DNA from: Blastobasis lacticolella
Lineage: Eukaryota > Arthropoda > Insecta > Lepidoptera > Blastobasidae
Assembly (NCBI GenBank): GCA_905147135.1
Contig: LR990057.1
Span: 5,890,001 to 5,954,000 of the forward strand
DNA length: 64,000 nt
Direction of reading: 5' to 3'
Shown here piece by piece: positions 23,882 to 35,139 of this stretch. Position 1 is the stretch's first letter; every line of letters begins with the position of its first letter. Both the position numbers and the translations under genes were made by a program. Below the pieces are notes generated by a model. That model saw only the letters and a program-made list of their open reading frames with translations, did not search any database and was not told the origin of the DNA.

Positions 23882-24054
23882 CCTACATGATACAGAGAAA
23901 TGAAAATTCATTGGTAAATCATCCATTAAGTAGTTAATAGGTACCCACTATTGCAAGTCTTTGTGACATAGATAACTCTGGCTCTATTTCATTTTATTGA
24001 AAGAGAGACAATAATAATAAATAAATAATAATAAATAATCGTGGAAAAATTTAC

Positions 24055-24235
24055 ACAGCGCCATCTAGCCCCAAACTAAGCAAAGCTTGTACTATGGCTG
24101 CTAGCTAACTGATATACTACTTACACCCAGACGCGTAACATAATTTAAATTTCTGTCCGGCCGGGCAGTGAACCCGGAACCTCTTGCGTGGCTGACTGGC
24201 ATGTTGACCACTGAACCAATCAGGTCGTCAAAACA
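24055..24235 (-). mobile_element. tRNA-derived SINE (family B)
   Basis: The minus strand has a head with TTCAGTGGTCAACATG.., GCCACGCAAGAGGTTCCGGGTT and CCCGGCCGG, then a body ending in AAGCTTTGCTTAGTTTGGGG and CTAGATGGCGC. The same family is at 36,275 (plus), and a tail fragment lies at 55,365-55,440 (minus). A poly(AAT) run borders it at 24,010-24,041. Confidence 0.75.
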
Positions 24236-26185
24236 ACATACATAAAATACAACATCAAAAGGAACGCGAGTCTCCATTCACGCATCTGTTCTTGATTATA
24301 TTTGCGACGAGCCACGGACACGCCCCCTTCCATCCCCTATTGTGCGCTACCCTCATATTGATAATGAATTAACTCCTTTCACCGTTTATCAGAGATTTTA
24401 CTCTATCGCTACGACACAAGGTTGATATTCACAGGCTTACTATGCTCTATGTAAGCAATAATTCCATTCTGTTTAGATTTGTCTATAAAATAATACACTT
24501 TGAGCTTTGTTTGCGTACCATTGAGAGCGACTGATGTTTTGCATTCAATGGATTTAATTAATCAAAATCTGCTATCCAATGATTTAAACATCTACTCAGA
24601 AATAATTTGATGAACATTTTGTTTGGCATTTATCATTTTTATCAATCTGACTTTGCTGAATTTTTATTAAGTAAGTACTTAAGAAAATATCGTGTTTAAA
24701 GTAGGTATTAGAGATTGGTATGCGTCTTAGTGTGGTAATATTGTGTCTGCATGACCCAAAGTAATCACGGAATCTATAAAAAACAATGAACTTTATCCAC
24801 TATCAAGGTACACTACCACAAATGGGTTATGACTGTGCTACAGCTGGACTTTATCTGCTGTGTAAAGATTTTGTAAAACGTTTCTTCAGACTTAGTAGAA
24901 CATGTTTGAAATTTTCTTCTTTTTTATTCTTCCAAACAATTGCTAGTCCATGCGGCCAGTGTTGCGCGCGCACAATAAGCCACCGACCACTAAGAGGTTC
25001 TATTGTTTAATGCCACAATTGGCTACGAATTCCGCGCCGCAAAGAAACTGACCAAGTCTCCTCTCGTTTTATACCAGGATTGAGACTGTTTGGTATTTGC
25101 TGTGGTAGATTTTTAATTATCTTATCTTAACAAAGCATAATAGACAAAATGTAATAGTTAGGATATAATTTATTAGCTTTTGTCCGCGACTTAGTCAGCG
25201 TTAATTTTTGTTTTTATATTCCGGGATATAATCATATTCATAAATATAATATATATTAATAATATTCATATAGATAAATAAAAAGATAAATCAATATTAA
25301 TAAATTAGGGTTATCACTAAAACCAACGCTAGAATTCATACTTTACTTCCTTCCACCGAGTGAAGTATCAAAAAGTCAAGTCAAAAAGGCCTGCTCTGCA
25401 TTAGGCGGGAGTCGTGCGCGACCAATGTTTCTAGTTTACTGGCTGGCTTTAAACTACTCGTAGGTGCAATAGACTAGAAACAGTCCTACCAAGCGGCTGA
25501 CCGGGCGCGGTTTTCGCCCCTTGGTGGGCGCCATTTTTGTAAAGTCTCAAGAATCAGAGTCCACGCACAGTGGATTTGGGCGAGTGAGTCCCGGCGGTGT
25601 TCGAATAATGCGACTGTTGGATGCACTAGATACAACTTTGGGTGAAACTAATAGCCAGTAGAGTAAAGGGTGTTTCTTTTTCCTTTTAAGGAATTTTTTG
25701 TTATTGCCTTTTTTCAATTTTACACGTAAATTTATTTAATGAATTTATTTAGCCCCTAGTTTCCTTTCTATTGTTAAATATCACTTTCGAAGTCTCGACT
25801 CGAGAGTCTATGCTAAAGCAGGACTTACACTTTTTGCGGGTCGCTTGATGTTAAAACGCTTGCTGAGACCTTTGGGTAAGATAGGTATGTCTAATCACTA
25901 TCACTACATAACTATAAAACAATGTCCCACGACGCGTCTGTTTGACTGTCTATTCGCGATAAAGTAAAAAACTACTGAACGGATTTTAATGCGGTTTTCA
26001 CCAATAGACGATTCATGGGAAATTTTGGGGTATATATTTGTTAACAACAGTTACTACCCGTGCGCAGCGCAGTAGGGGTCGCTAGTTCTATTTGTTAAAG
26101 TAATTAGTTACAATTCGGATATCTGTCAGTTAAAACCTATTGTCATCATCATCATTACTTGGCGTCAACCATAGTTATGCTCTGA
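24236..26185. other. intergenic, with a lepidopteran interspersed repeat near its end
   Basis: No supported gene. Positions 25,930-26,090 carry the phrase order CTACTGAACGGATTTTAATGCGGTTTTCACCAATAGA, then CCCGTGCGCAGCGCAGTAGGGGTCGCTAGTTC. This is a very common lepidopteran repeat end; a related one lies at 42,590-42,710. Positions 25,390-25,610 are GC-richer and unassigned. Confidence 0.45.
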
Positions 26186-26344
26186 GGGCCTATCGGCTAT
26201 CTCAGTGGACAACTGAATTTGACATTAAAAAATCTGACACTACTCTAATTTGGTAGACGCTATTGCCAGTTTTCAACGTAGATGACGTGGTGTAGAATGA
26301 TCTAGTGTCAAATACAGTTGTCAACTGAGTTAGCCAATAGCCCC
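26186..26344. mobile_element. MITE, about 159 bp, about 40-bp terminal inverted repeats
   Basis: The left end GGGCCTATCGGCTATCTCAG and the complement of the right end GGGGCTATTGGCTAACTCAG continue to match through GACAACTG.ATTTGACA. The arms face each other across about 75 bp. There is no coding capacity, and I cannot see a clear target-site duplication. Confidence 0.85.
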
Positions 26345-27069
26345 GCTGGAAATAGAATTTTTCCCCATTTGTTGCTAGTGGGAAGTTGATTCCAAGAATT
26401 GGTGGAAGAAATTATTAAATCTGAGATTGATCTCGGTGGGAAACACTCTGTATCACATGGTATATCTAGTAAGAGCAACAATGATCAATTTCGGCCAAAA
26501 ATAAATATGCCCATTCCATCCAGCCATTGTCCAGTTAGGCCGAAAAGTTGCACGCTCCTATTGTTATACCTCTTTTGTTTTATGCAATACCTGGCCAGTG
26601 TCTTTTTATTTTTTGTTTGGGAACGCTTTTCAGTTGTTTCGTGTATCGCGGGAAAGTTTTTTTTTTAGTTTACGTTGTTTTGGACTGTGGAGATGAGTTG
26701 AATAGGTATATTTTTAGTAATGATCGTTATTTGGGCAGTCGTAATATATTTTAGGGGAAGACGATGGTCAAGATAGAAGAAACATGTCTTGGTCTCAATA
26801 GGTATTGCTCAGGATTCGAGGCCTCGCAAAGCACATATCGGAGAACTTCCTACCAGATACCACACTGCTGATTAATCTAAACACACAGCTAATAAGCTAC
26901 CGATCAAAACAACCAATTCTGACCTTCGAATTCAACATCTGGAATAAAGAATAAAAATACCACTTATATTTACTTGTAACCAGTTACGCAATACATTATC
27001 AACCTAATACATTTGTGGACTTCCGTACAGAGCTCAGTATTGTATACGAAATAGACGCATATGTTGACG
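26345..27069. other. 3' flank of the secreted-protein gene
   Basis: No separate gene. On the minus strand the first AATAAA hexamer downstream of the stop codon at 27,070 is at 26,610-26,605, about 460 bp away. It is the best visible candidate poly(A) signal. Confidence 0.35.
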
Positions 27070-28230
27070 TTAAAGCAGCACAAGTCTGCCTCTCGAGCGA
27101 CCTTCGGGCCCAGCCTCCCCCCCGTGATCTTCAGCTGCCGCCGCCCCCCCTCCTTCCTTTGCCTCGGAGCCGGAGCCCGCACCGCCGCCACCACCCGACC
27201 CTGTCGTGTTCAAGTTCTGTATGTGGATCTCCACCAGCTGCCTCACCAAGTTCGTGGAGTCCACGTTCGTGTGGACTATCATCTCGAATATCTTCAGCTG
27301 CTCCAACGCCTTCCACTCATCCCTGTGCTTCACGGCCACGTTGAACAACTCGTTCAGAACATCCCTTGACTTCTTTACGAGACTGAGAATGAAGCCTATC
27401 TTGTACGGCGCTTTGTCTCTGTTCTCCTCTTTCATATTTTTCACGTTGTTTATCGTCAGCTCGGTGTCATGCATGGTTTGCTGCACTAATGTGTTTATTT
27501 TCGCCTTCAGACTCGCGTCTTTGTCGTTCGGGTCGTGTGTCGGCATTTCGTCGGTCACTTCTGGATTGTTTGCAACGAGCCAGTGTCGCCTGAGATCCCG
27601 GCCTTTCCGACTTGTGCGCATTGGAATCATGCGCGGACCATGCGCTTGCTGCTTTGGAGCTTCCACATCTGAACTGTCCGTGTTCGAAACTCTCTGGCCC
27701 GAATTATTGTCTTTCAATCGAGGACCTTTACCATCGTACTCACTGTCGCGTGCCCCCTGCATCGACGCATCCTCGGTGTCACTCGTGTCACTGGACTTGA
27801 AGCCTTCCTTGTAGAACGCATCGTCGTTTTTCACAAACGTCTCCGGTTCGCTGTCTTTATTAACATTGTCGGGGTCGGAGTTGAAGCCAGGTAGTTCTAA
27901 AAAATTTAAACCGCAGCATTCTTCGACGATCATGTATACTGCATCTGAAATAATAAAATTATTGTTACTTGCCTTGTCACCTTCATTATGTAGGCTTCAT
28001 AGCCTTTTAGCTATTTTAGCTATGCATGTATTAATAATAATATGCTGTACGTTTCAAACAGTAAATAGAAATCAAAAAAAATTGAGCTGCTGCAAAAATT
28101 ATCTATTTAGTTAATAATAAATGATTATATGGGTTAGATTACATATAAATATGTAATTTATAATAAAATCGATTATATTATTTTCGATGCTACAGCACTT
28201 ACATGATATAAAAAAAATCTTTATCCACAT
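27070..28230 (-). CDS. unrecognised secreted protein, two exons, 300 residues
   Basis: The main exon is 27,070-27,944, preceded by the acceptor TTATTATTTCAG and ending in TAA. Its open frame begins in splice phase 1. A small first exon at 28,203-28,230 starts ATG TGG ATA AAG, ends before the strong donor GTAAGT and has exactly matching phase. Together they give 903 nt and an intron of 258 bp. The new N-terminus MWIKIFFISYAVYMIV is hydrophobic and signal-peptide-like, so a secreted or lumenal product is likely. The next about 110 residues are acidic and Ser/Asp-rich. Then comes a basic patch (MRTSRKGRDLRRHWL), a helix-rich segment around residues 150-250 (SLVKKSRDVLNELFN, WKALEQLKIFEMIV) and a Gly/Ala/Glu-rich tail from about residue 258. 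I recognise no domain. Long antisense frames on the plus strand are shadows of its GC-rich codons. The exon 1 link is an inference; the main exon is strong. Confidence 0.72.
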
Positions 28231-28464
28231 ATTTCTAACTACGCTTCCGTATAAGCATGTTTGATGGAGGGTAATATCGGCTAACTAATAAAGAGTACTT
28301 ATATAATGTGAATTTTGATTAAAACCTGGGATATAATTAAGGTGTTAAAAACGGCTAACATAAAAATTTTACGACAATCCCATTGTCACGTAAGCAGCAA
28401 TATAATCCCATAAAAATTATAGTTGGTTTATTGAATAAATTTAATATCCATATTGAGTATCCAA

Positions 28465-28575
28465 GTATCCAACGCGTGGGTGATGCCCCTGGTATTGCAA
28501 ACGTCCATAGGCTGCGGTGACTGCTTACCATCAAGCAGGCCGTAAGCTTGTTTGCCACCTTAGTGGTATATAAAA
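28465..28575 (-). mobile_element. interspersed repeat of the 'ACCACTAA..GCAATACCAG' family
   Basis: Minus-strand copy: TATACCACTAAGGTGGCAAACAAGC, GCAGTCACCGCAGCCTATGG, TTTGCAATACCAGGGGCATCACCC. It lies upstream of the secreted-protein gene. Confidence 0.75.
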
Positions 28576-28648
28576 AAAAAGTACCCATAGGCCAATTCAA
28601 ATTGAAATTCAGTCTGAACACAGACTTACGAGTGTTCAAATCTAAAAC

Positions 28649-28995
28649 TAAGAGCGCCGGTGTTCTAATGATCAAGGGGTTAGACTCGTAAGCGAGAGGT
28701 ACCGGGTTCGAACCCCATTTCCACCATGTACCAATGACTCTTTTCTGAGTTATGTACATTAGTTGAACTCTAACCGATGCTCTTACGGTGAAGGAAAACA
28801 TCCTGAACCAGCACAATCAGGCGACTGAATGTGTAACCATGATTCAATTTCGTCAGGTGCCCCTGTCAACTGGGTCGCGGTGGCAGTCGCTCCACTGTAA
28901 TTACCTGATCTGCCAAATCCTGTATCATGATTAAGGCAGACCCCGGGCTCTAGCGCGCGAGAGTACAATCGGGACATTAACGCCAAGATGATGAA
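28649..28995 (+). mobile_element. tRNA-derived SINE (family A), near full length
   Basis: The head carries GTGTTCTAATGATCAAGGGG and the box B motif GGTTCGAACC at 28,705-28,714. The body contains GTAAGCGAGAGGTACC, CCGATGCTCTTACGGTGA, CTGCCAAATCCTG and GCAGACCCCGGGCTC, and it ends in CGCCAAGATGATGA. The order matches the copy at 41,362, so this is one of the two reference copies in the window. A broken tRNA-like head makes it a SINE, not a tRNA gene. Confidence 0.85.
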
Positions 28996-29502
28996 ATCTG
29001 ACACGTAGATAGGTAGCGGTATGATATGATATTCGATCAGTTTCTTAACTGAAACTCAGGTAGCACGGATAGTCGGTTTTTTAATATATGTTGGCTTGCC
29101 TTGGCTTTTTCGTAGTACTAAAGGCACTTATAAAATGCAAGATGTACCTAATCGTTAAGTGTGAGGCGATTAGTCTGTCAAATATTAGAGATATCAATAA
29201 TACACTCGCCAGCAACTAAATCGATTTACCCCATAGTTTTCCATAAAGGTACGCTCAAGAAATTCTGGCGTTACAAATTAGTTTATACCGATTTAACAGC
29301 AAGAGGATGAGGTTCAATAAAAACAGCCGATTAATCGGCAGGTAGGCGCTGAAACACAATTCACACATTACCCTCACTCTCGAGAAACTAGTGCTCTAGA
29401 AGTAATGGTTTTTGAGTTATTAAAGTTTTTACTTTGACAGCTGTCTCACGAAATGGACGGTTAATAATTCTGTCGACTTGAGGTTTGTCGGACAAACGTA
29501 TG

Positions 29503-29752
29503 CGCGTGTTATATTATATGGTATGATAGAGTATTTTTAATAATTATAAGATAAATTACATGTTAAGAAACCTAAATTTTAGTTAATTAGTACTGAATGT
29601 ACTTCAAGATTTAACATCGTTTAGGAATATCTTACGTTCGTTCAGAAATGTTTATATATTAATTTGGCAATGTTATTTATTATTAATTACGATAGTTTTA
29701 CAATCAAATAACAATTAAAAATACTCTATAATACCATATAATATAACACGCG
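29503..29752. mobile_element. MITE, 250 bp, about 36-bp terminal inverted repeats
   Basis: The left end CGCGTGTTATATTATATGGT and the complement of the right end are identical for the first 20 bases and differ at only about one of 36 positions in total (ATGATAGAG against ATTATAGAG). Such high identity suggests a fairly recent insertion or gene conversion of the arms. There is no coding capacity. Confidence 0.88.
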
Positions 29753-31152
29753 GTTGTAATGTCAAATAAAGCAATCATTAAAAAGTTGCTTTTTTCTAAG
29801 CTGTTTCAACATTTAGTATCTATGAAAAGTAGTTCCGCTGATAACCACGGGACCAAAGAGTAACACTTAGTTTAAACGGGACTCTTCGCAGTCTACTATT
29901 GTTTTATCTATACTCTATACATATTTTGTATATACAGTAATGTTATTGTTTGTTTGTTTGTAAAGGATAAACTCAACTACAAGGGATTAAAAAAAATTAT
30001 TGCACCCGTGGCTACCTAAAGTATTCGTATTTCAGTCAATGAAACTCGTGTTCTATAATAAATAGAACGAATGCGTATTTAGGGATCATTCCCGTTGTTC
30101 CCCGAATGCTATCCCCCGAATTAAAAATGATCCGTATTTAGCCACAGAGCGCGTATTGGGTCATGAAACATGATTGTGTTCTGAAAAAAACTACTTATTT
30201 TGCATCATATCTTCACGCCACGAGGTTCCAGAGTACGTCGGTTTCGCATTGAATCTTGCGCGCTGCTGTTGTCACCGCGCCCCCGCCCGTCGAGACTTCA
30301 GCCTGCGATCTGCTCTCAGCATTTTCCATTGTTATATTTATAAAACTGCGATCTCCAACTCGCCTGCCAAGTGTGGAAATTATGGCAATAACCTCACCTT
30401 TCGTGGGAGAGTCCCTAAGTCCTGCAGTGGACTGTTATGGGCTGTGACGATGATGATTATTATTCATATTAATTTGTGACAAAGTTATGATGAACTGTGA
30501 TTAACTTAACAGCGTTACGGCCACAAAATGACATTTGAAAACTCACTTTATTCCAGTATTAGCCACCGGATAGTTTTTGCCACTCTAATATGAATCATAA
30601 TATCAAACGCTAATGTGGCCTTTTTAGACCCATGTTCAGTGACTCTGCTACCAGGGGAACCGATCACTATTTTTCCCCTCACCGTAAGAGCATCTGTTAG
30701 TGTTCAACTAATGTACATTAATAATTAGTATAATACCTTTAGTTAGTCATGTACGCTCAGCGGTACCGCGCCTGGTGTGCGAGGCGTCCCCCCTTCCGCG
30801 CGTACCTCATAACGCGATTTCCACGTCGATTTGTGAACAATACCAGACAACGCTATCAGTTTTTCTCTTCCCCACCATTTTCTCTTTCCATAGATAAGCC
30901 CGGTGGTTATCAGCGGAACTACTTTTCATAAATATTAAATGTTGAAACAGCTAAGAGAATAACGACATTACAACCGCGCAATATTCGTTTTGCTGTTGTC
31001 AAATTCATCGTCATTGTATGATTCTTCATACATAATTTCGGTGAACGAGTTAAGTACAGAAAAGTTTTTCTTACAAGCCGGCAAGCCTGCTAAATGTTGC
31101 TCATGGTACGAACAACCAAGGCAATTCTGTTTAGGTTCTGCTATAAGAGCTC
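29753..31152. other. intergenic with two repeat fragments
   Basis: At 30,330-30,470 (plus) there is a second copy of the GCGATCTCCAAC..GGGCTGTGACGATGATGATTATT retroelement tail. At 30,625-30,730 (minus) there is a truncated family A SINE (CTCACCGTAAGAGCATCTG on the plus strand). Positions 30,060-30,320 and 30,740-30,830 are GC-richer and could include regulatory DNA of the downstream acetyltransferase gene; this is not testable here. Confidence 0.45.
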
Positions 31153-31155
31153 ATG
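31153..31155 (+). CDS. candidate start-codon mini-exon of the acetyltransferase gene
   Basis: The first recognisable exon of the acetyltransferase (from 32,090) has no in-frame ATG between its acceptor and the upstream stop at 32,057, so a 5' exon must exist. At 31,153 an ATG is followed at once by the consensus donor GTAAGC, in phase 0, which is the phase required. Splicing would give MNEDFKVRQL as the N-terminus. The evidence is circumstantial; another upstream exon is possible. Confidence 0.35.
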
Positions 31156-32089
31156 GTAAGCCGCAGACATAATTTTTTCTTATATTTTTTCTCTATGTGG
31201 TAAGCCCTCTGAGCGATCGTCGCAAAGAGTTTGGTATACCATCGTTCGCCCATTCGCCCTATGATCCGTTCGATCTTCATTGATCTGACAATTAGAAGAA
31301 TTCTTTGGGAAATGTAAAAGAATAGAGAAAAATTAACATCAAAATGTGACACAGAAACGTCTTGTGCTGGACCTAAAATTTTAAGCAAAATTTTTATTTT
31401 TCTTTGATAAATTACTGTCTTCTACACTGAATGGAAAGTTGATTCGAAAAATAATAAGTATTGTATTTTAATGTCCAGTATGTTTTGTAGGACTTGTCTT
31501 AGATTGTTGACAAATGTAAAAAACGAAATATTTTCAACACAAATAAAAGAATGCCACAGCGTGTTTGGACTACAAGACTTAATATCGCGAGAGAAGGTAA
31601 AAAGGAAATTACTTTACTTAAATTTGATAGAGTAGCTAAATGAAATATTGTAGCAATCCTGAGGGTACCAGCGCCCTATCTACTTCTGCTGCCAAGCAAT
31701 AATGTTTGCGTTGTTATGATCCAGATTAAAAGAAAAGGTATTTCTAATGTAATTTCCCGAAATCAGCCTCCTGATTCTGAGGATACTAGATGGCTGTCTT
31801 TGATTTTCTATCTGATAGCTCTATTGACCTGATCAGCTACATCACAGGCAAAAACTCTGTGACATGCAACATACATGATGTTTTGCATATTTGTTAACGA
31901 GTTGGTATTGTGAAAACTAAGTCACTTGTTATGTAAAGGTTAACGACAGGTGTATTGGTTTCATTTCCCGAACGTCTACAACTCGCTTCGAGGCAAATTT
32001 TAAATTCTCCGTTGACTATGAAATCTTGATGAAATTAACATTAATAGATATCGAAATAAATTAAAACGCTCCACACATTGTCCATCCAG

Positions 32090-34665
32090 AATGAAGACTT
32101 CAAGGTCCGCCAACTTACCACGGACGACCAAGATATGGCGCTGGACATGATAAAGCGTTACTATCTCAGCGACCACGTGTTGGTGCGGGCACGGAATATG
32201 GACCTGCACAACGACCGCGCCTTCGACGAATATCTCACTGGGCTCATTAAACAAGGTCTGTGACCCTTATTTTATTTATTTATTTATAAATAAAATAAGT
32301 ACAAAGGCGGACTTGAAGCTTAAATAGCCTTATCTACCAGTCAACCAGGAGATAAAGGGTAAAGAAAAAGTAAGTCGGTGCAAGAGAAACTACTAAACAA
32401 GATGGAGGAACCGTTTATGCATTATCCACGCTGATATACGCACGTGGATATGCTTATTTCACGGTGATAGCCACTATTTTAAGGTAAAAGTAGGCTGCTC
32501 AGGGCCTCGAGTACCCTAATTTACTAATGAGTCGATCGAATGTAATTGAATCGAAATCGTGGTTGGCGGTGTAACACGTTTTTGGTATTCTACTACTATT
32601 AAAACCCCAATCACATTCGATTAGTTTTAATTGGTGTTACAATCGTAGCCCCGCAACAAGCTCCACTCAATAGGTGCCTCCTAATACCGTGCGAGCAAGG
32701 TGGCTGTGTAAGGATAGTAACAACCTGAAGTGGGAATGGGCAGTCCAGATTACTTGCAGAACCGATGGCTGGGTTCTGGAGCGATCGCAACCTATCTCCG
32801 TAGGATTGCCACCCACAAGATGAACAGAGACCTCGTACCCTCCACGAGACCCCCACCTCCACTTCCTTGCGACGGTTGTGGTGAGCTGATCAGCGACTTA
32901 CTTTACAAAAAACTAAAATATTAAAAAATAAATTGCTATGCTCTTCGTTTCAGGCAACACAATCTATGCGGAGGCTGGAGATGGAAACGTTGCAGGGCTG
33001 TGCGTTGGCTTCGCGTGTAGTCCCGTTGATCCAAAAAATTTGCGCACTTACGCCTTTTACCGGCAGGTAAGTACACATATGTATTAGGTACCTACATAGT
33101 ATGTAGTACATACTTATGATACATATACTTACGCTGGAAAAGCATATCCCTCCCTCCTAATGGAGTTTAGGGCATCGGCCACGGCTTCTACCGGTGGACA
33201 GCAGGTAGTCATAAGCCACGTCAAGCTCCCACGGTGCTACGAAACGTGTCTACGAGCTACTCGTAGACTTGTAGCACCACAAAAATAACCGAATTTCGAA
33301 CCGAAACGAACTCGCAGTCAAAAACTAGTAGATATTATGGATCCATGCTTTATTTGATTTTAGTAATTTATTAAAAAATGTATTACATGGTATTACTGCT
33401 GCTCTGCTTTTTTGCCCTTGTAAAACAAAACGTTAATAATATGAACCACAGAGTTATAATTATAGGGCTAATATAGGGCATCAAGAATAAAAAAAACTAA
33501 GAAAAGATACGAGCCATAACCCCGATCCAAGGTAATCTTTTGTAGCAAATATCTCGATGTAAGCCTATTACAATGTAGGTACCTACCTGTTGTGCATTGT
33601 TACAAAAACAATCGACTACCTTTAAACGTGTAGATACGATTTCATTGTTATCGTAACTTTGTTTCAGGACCCCAACACGAAAGACTTCCTGTATTTCACC
33701 GCTAAGTTGCAAGAGACGCCTAATCTCTGGCAGACCTTCAAGCAGCCCAAGATTTTTGAGGTAGGTAGAAGGCTGTTAGGTTCAACCAGTCTTAGGGTCC
33801 CTAGCGGAAGACCTTAATCAATCTTGCTTCGTCAACGGTATTAAAAGGCACACCTAACTAAGACGAGCTCGTTGCGGTGCTGTATCCAGTTCCCGGACTC
33901 TACGTGCATTGTTTAACTATGATGATCGGTCTGCAAGATCGCTACCACTTGAGTGACGCTTCCATAAGATTTATCAATTCTAGATTAAAATGCTCGCCGT
34001 GGTGCCGGAGTACAGGCGGCAGGGGCTCGGCACGCTGCTCACGGAGAAGTGCAAGGAGAACGCTCACGACCAGGGCTACAATGTGATACGGATGGACTGC
34101 ATGAACCCATACGAGTGAGTACATTTGTCTGAAAGTTGTCTTTCATAAGTAATACTCATCATTATCATCCCAGCGGTCAACCCCAGCTTCTGCCATGGTC
34201 CTCTGACCTACTCTTTCTTCTTCACTTTCCTCGATCTTTGGCATACCCGGCAACATTGATTATCGGAAGTAGTAAGTATTTATATTGCGGCAGTTGGAAC
34301 ACTTCTCTATCGCGATGTAACCATCGGATCGGCCATCACGTAATGCGAGTATTGTTAAGCTACCCTATTAGAGCGTTAGATGTCCCTGCAACCTAATTCA
34401 AAGGTGTTTCCCTTGGTGCCTCATTCCACCTTTGTTACTTACACTCTTTGTCCCCAGTTACAAGGTAGCCGAGCGCTGCATGCTGCAATGCATAGTCAAG
34501 TTTCCGCTGCACCGGCTGCGGGGGGCCAACGCTCCTTTCATCAAACGCAGCTCCGAGTTCAATCGCTGTGTGAGAGTCTACGTCGGCGCCCGAGCCTTGC
34601 CCGAGGTGCCTGATCTACGCGCGATAAAGCGTCACCAGCCAGAGTTAGAAAGCCTTATCGAGTGA
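32090..34665 (+). CDS. GNAT acetyltransferase, insect arylalkylamine N-acetyltransferase type
   Basis: Five exons splice in frame: 32,090-32,255, 32,954-33,066, 33,668-33,760, 33,984-34,114 and 34,458-34,665. All have GT-AG borders and the phases agree; the stop is TGA. With an initiator Met the product is about 237 residues, the usual size for insect AANAT-like enzymes, which transfer acetyl from acetyl-CoA to amines such as dopamine, octopamine or serotonin. The decisive part is exon 4: IKMLAVVPEYRRQGLGTLL is GNAT motif A, with the R-R-Q-G-L-G acetyl-CoA pyrophosphate loop (about residues 136-141). The N-terminal FKVRQLTTDDQDMALDMIKRYYLSD also fits. Where characterised insect enzymes have a D/E-E-P-L motif with the catalytic Glu, this one has SDHVL, so catalysis may differ. 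No signal peptide is seen; the product is probably cytosolic. Its substrate cannot be told. The true first exon is missing. Confidence 0.88.
32725..32890 (+). mobile_element. non-LTR retrotransposon fragment in acetyltransferase intron
   Basis: Degraded text CTGAAGTGGGAATGGGCAGTCC, GCAGAACCGATGGCTGG and ACAGAGACCTCGTACCC parallels the LINE end at 9,240 (KWxWAGHxAGRTDG). It lies in the first long intron, sense to the gene. Confidence 0.55.
33233..33278. repeat. nested hairpin in acetyltransferase intron
   Basis: The outer arms GGTGCTAC (33,233-33,240) and GTAGCACC (33,271-33,278) enclose a perfect inner stem GTCTACGAG / CTCGTAGAC around CTA. It is probably a MITE remnant. Confidence 0.65.
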
Positions 34666-34692
34666 CCAGATACCACACAACGCCTGGCAGAC

Positions 34693-34817
34693 TAAGGGCC
34701 TGTTTCTTCACTTACTGATTAGTTCCAGATACCATGTCAGTAGAAAACGAAAGACATCACAGAAATCTGTCAGATGAGATATCGGGAACTTATCAGTAGG
34801 TGGCGAAACATGTCCTA
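34693..34817. mobile_element. MITE in the 3' region of the acetyltransferase gene
   Basis: The left end TAAGGGCCTGTTTCTTCAC and the complement of the right end TAGGACATGTTTCGCCAC are related, and both continue with TACTGAT.AGTTCC.GATA. It begins 27 bp after the stop codon, so it lies in the 3' UTR unless cleavage occurs before it. Confidence 0.75.
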
Positions 34818-34905
34818 GATACCTAACATCGAAAATTTTGGGGCATTTTTTAGGGAAAAGATTGCTTTAATTGGGTTCTGGCGCTTTTTGGACCGCCAGG
34901 GGCCA

Positions 34906-35132
34906 GCTGAGCGCGGTTACATTCCAGAGAAGAAACTTTTTTATACTTTTAAATGCAATTAAAATGATATTCTTGTGAACATGCGGATCGCCTGTTTCAT
35001 GTAAGAATTATGTCATTGTATGGGAAGAAAAGTGTAGGCAGAAGTTATCACGGTCAAGCTTACTCATTTGGTTTGCAAACAAATTGTATGAAAACAAGAT
35101 TGGATTTTCTCTGAAACGTAACCGCGCTGAAT
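34906..35132. mobile_element. second MITE in the 3' region of the acetyltransferase gene
   Basis: GCTGAGCGCGGTTACATTCC on the left matches the complement of the right end (TTCAGCGCGGTTACGTTTC), followed on both sides by AGAGAA. It is a different family from the MITE at 34,693. Confidence 0.7.
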
Positions 35133-35139
35133 TACCAGA

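Noticed and set aside
27206..27814. 202-codon open frame on the plus strand
   Set aside because: It is exactly antisense to the main exon of the secreted-protein gene, whose minus-strand frame has the splice acceptor and coding-like composition; the plus frame is a shadow.
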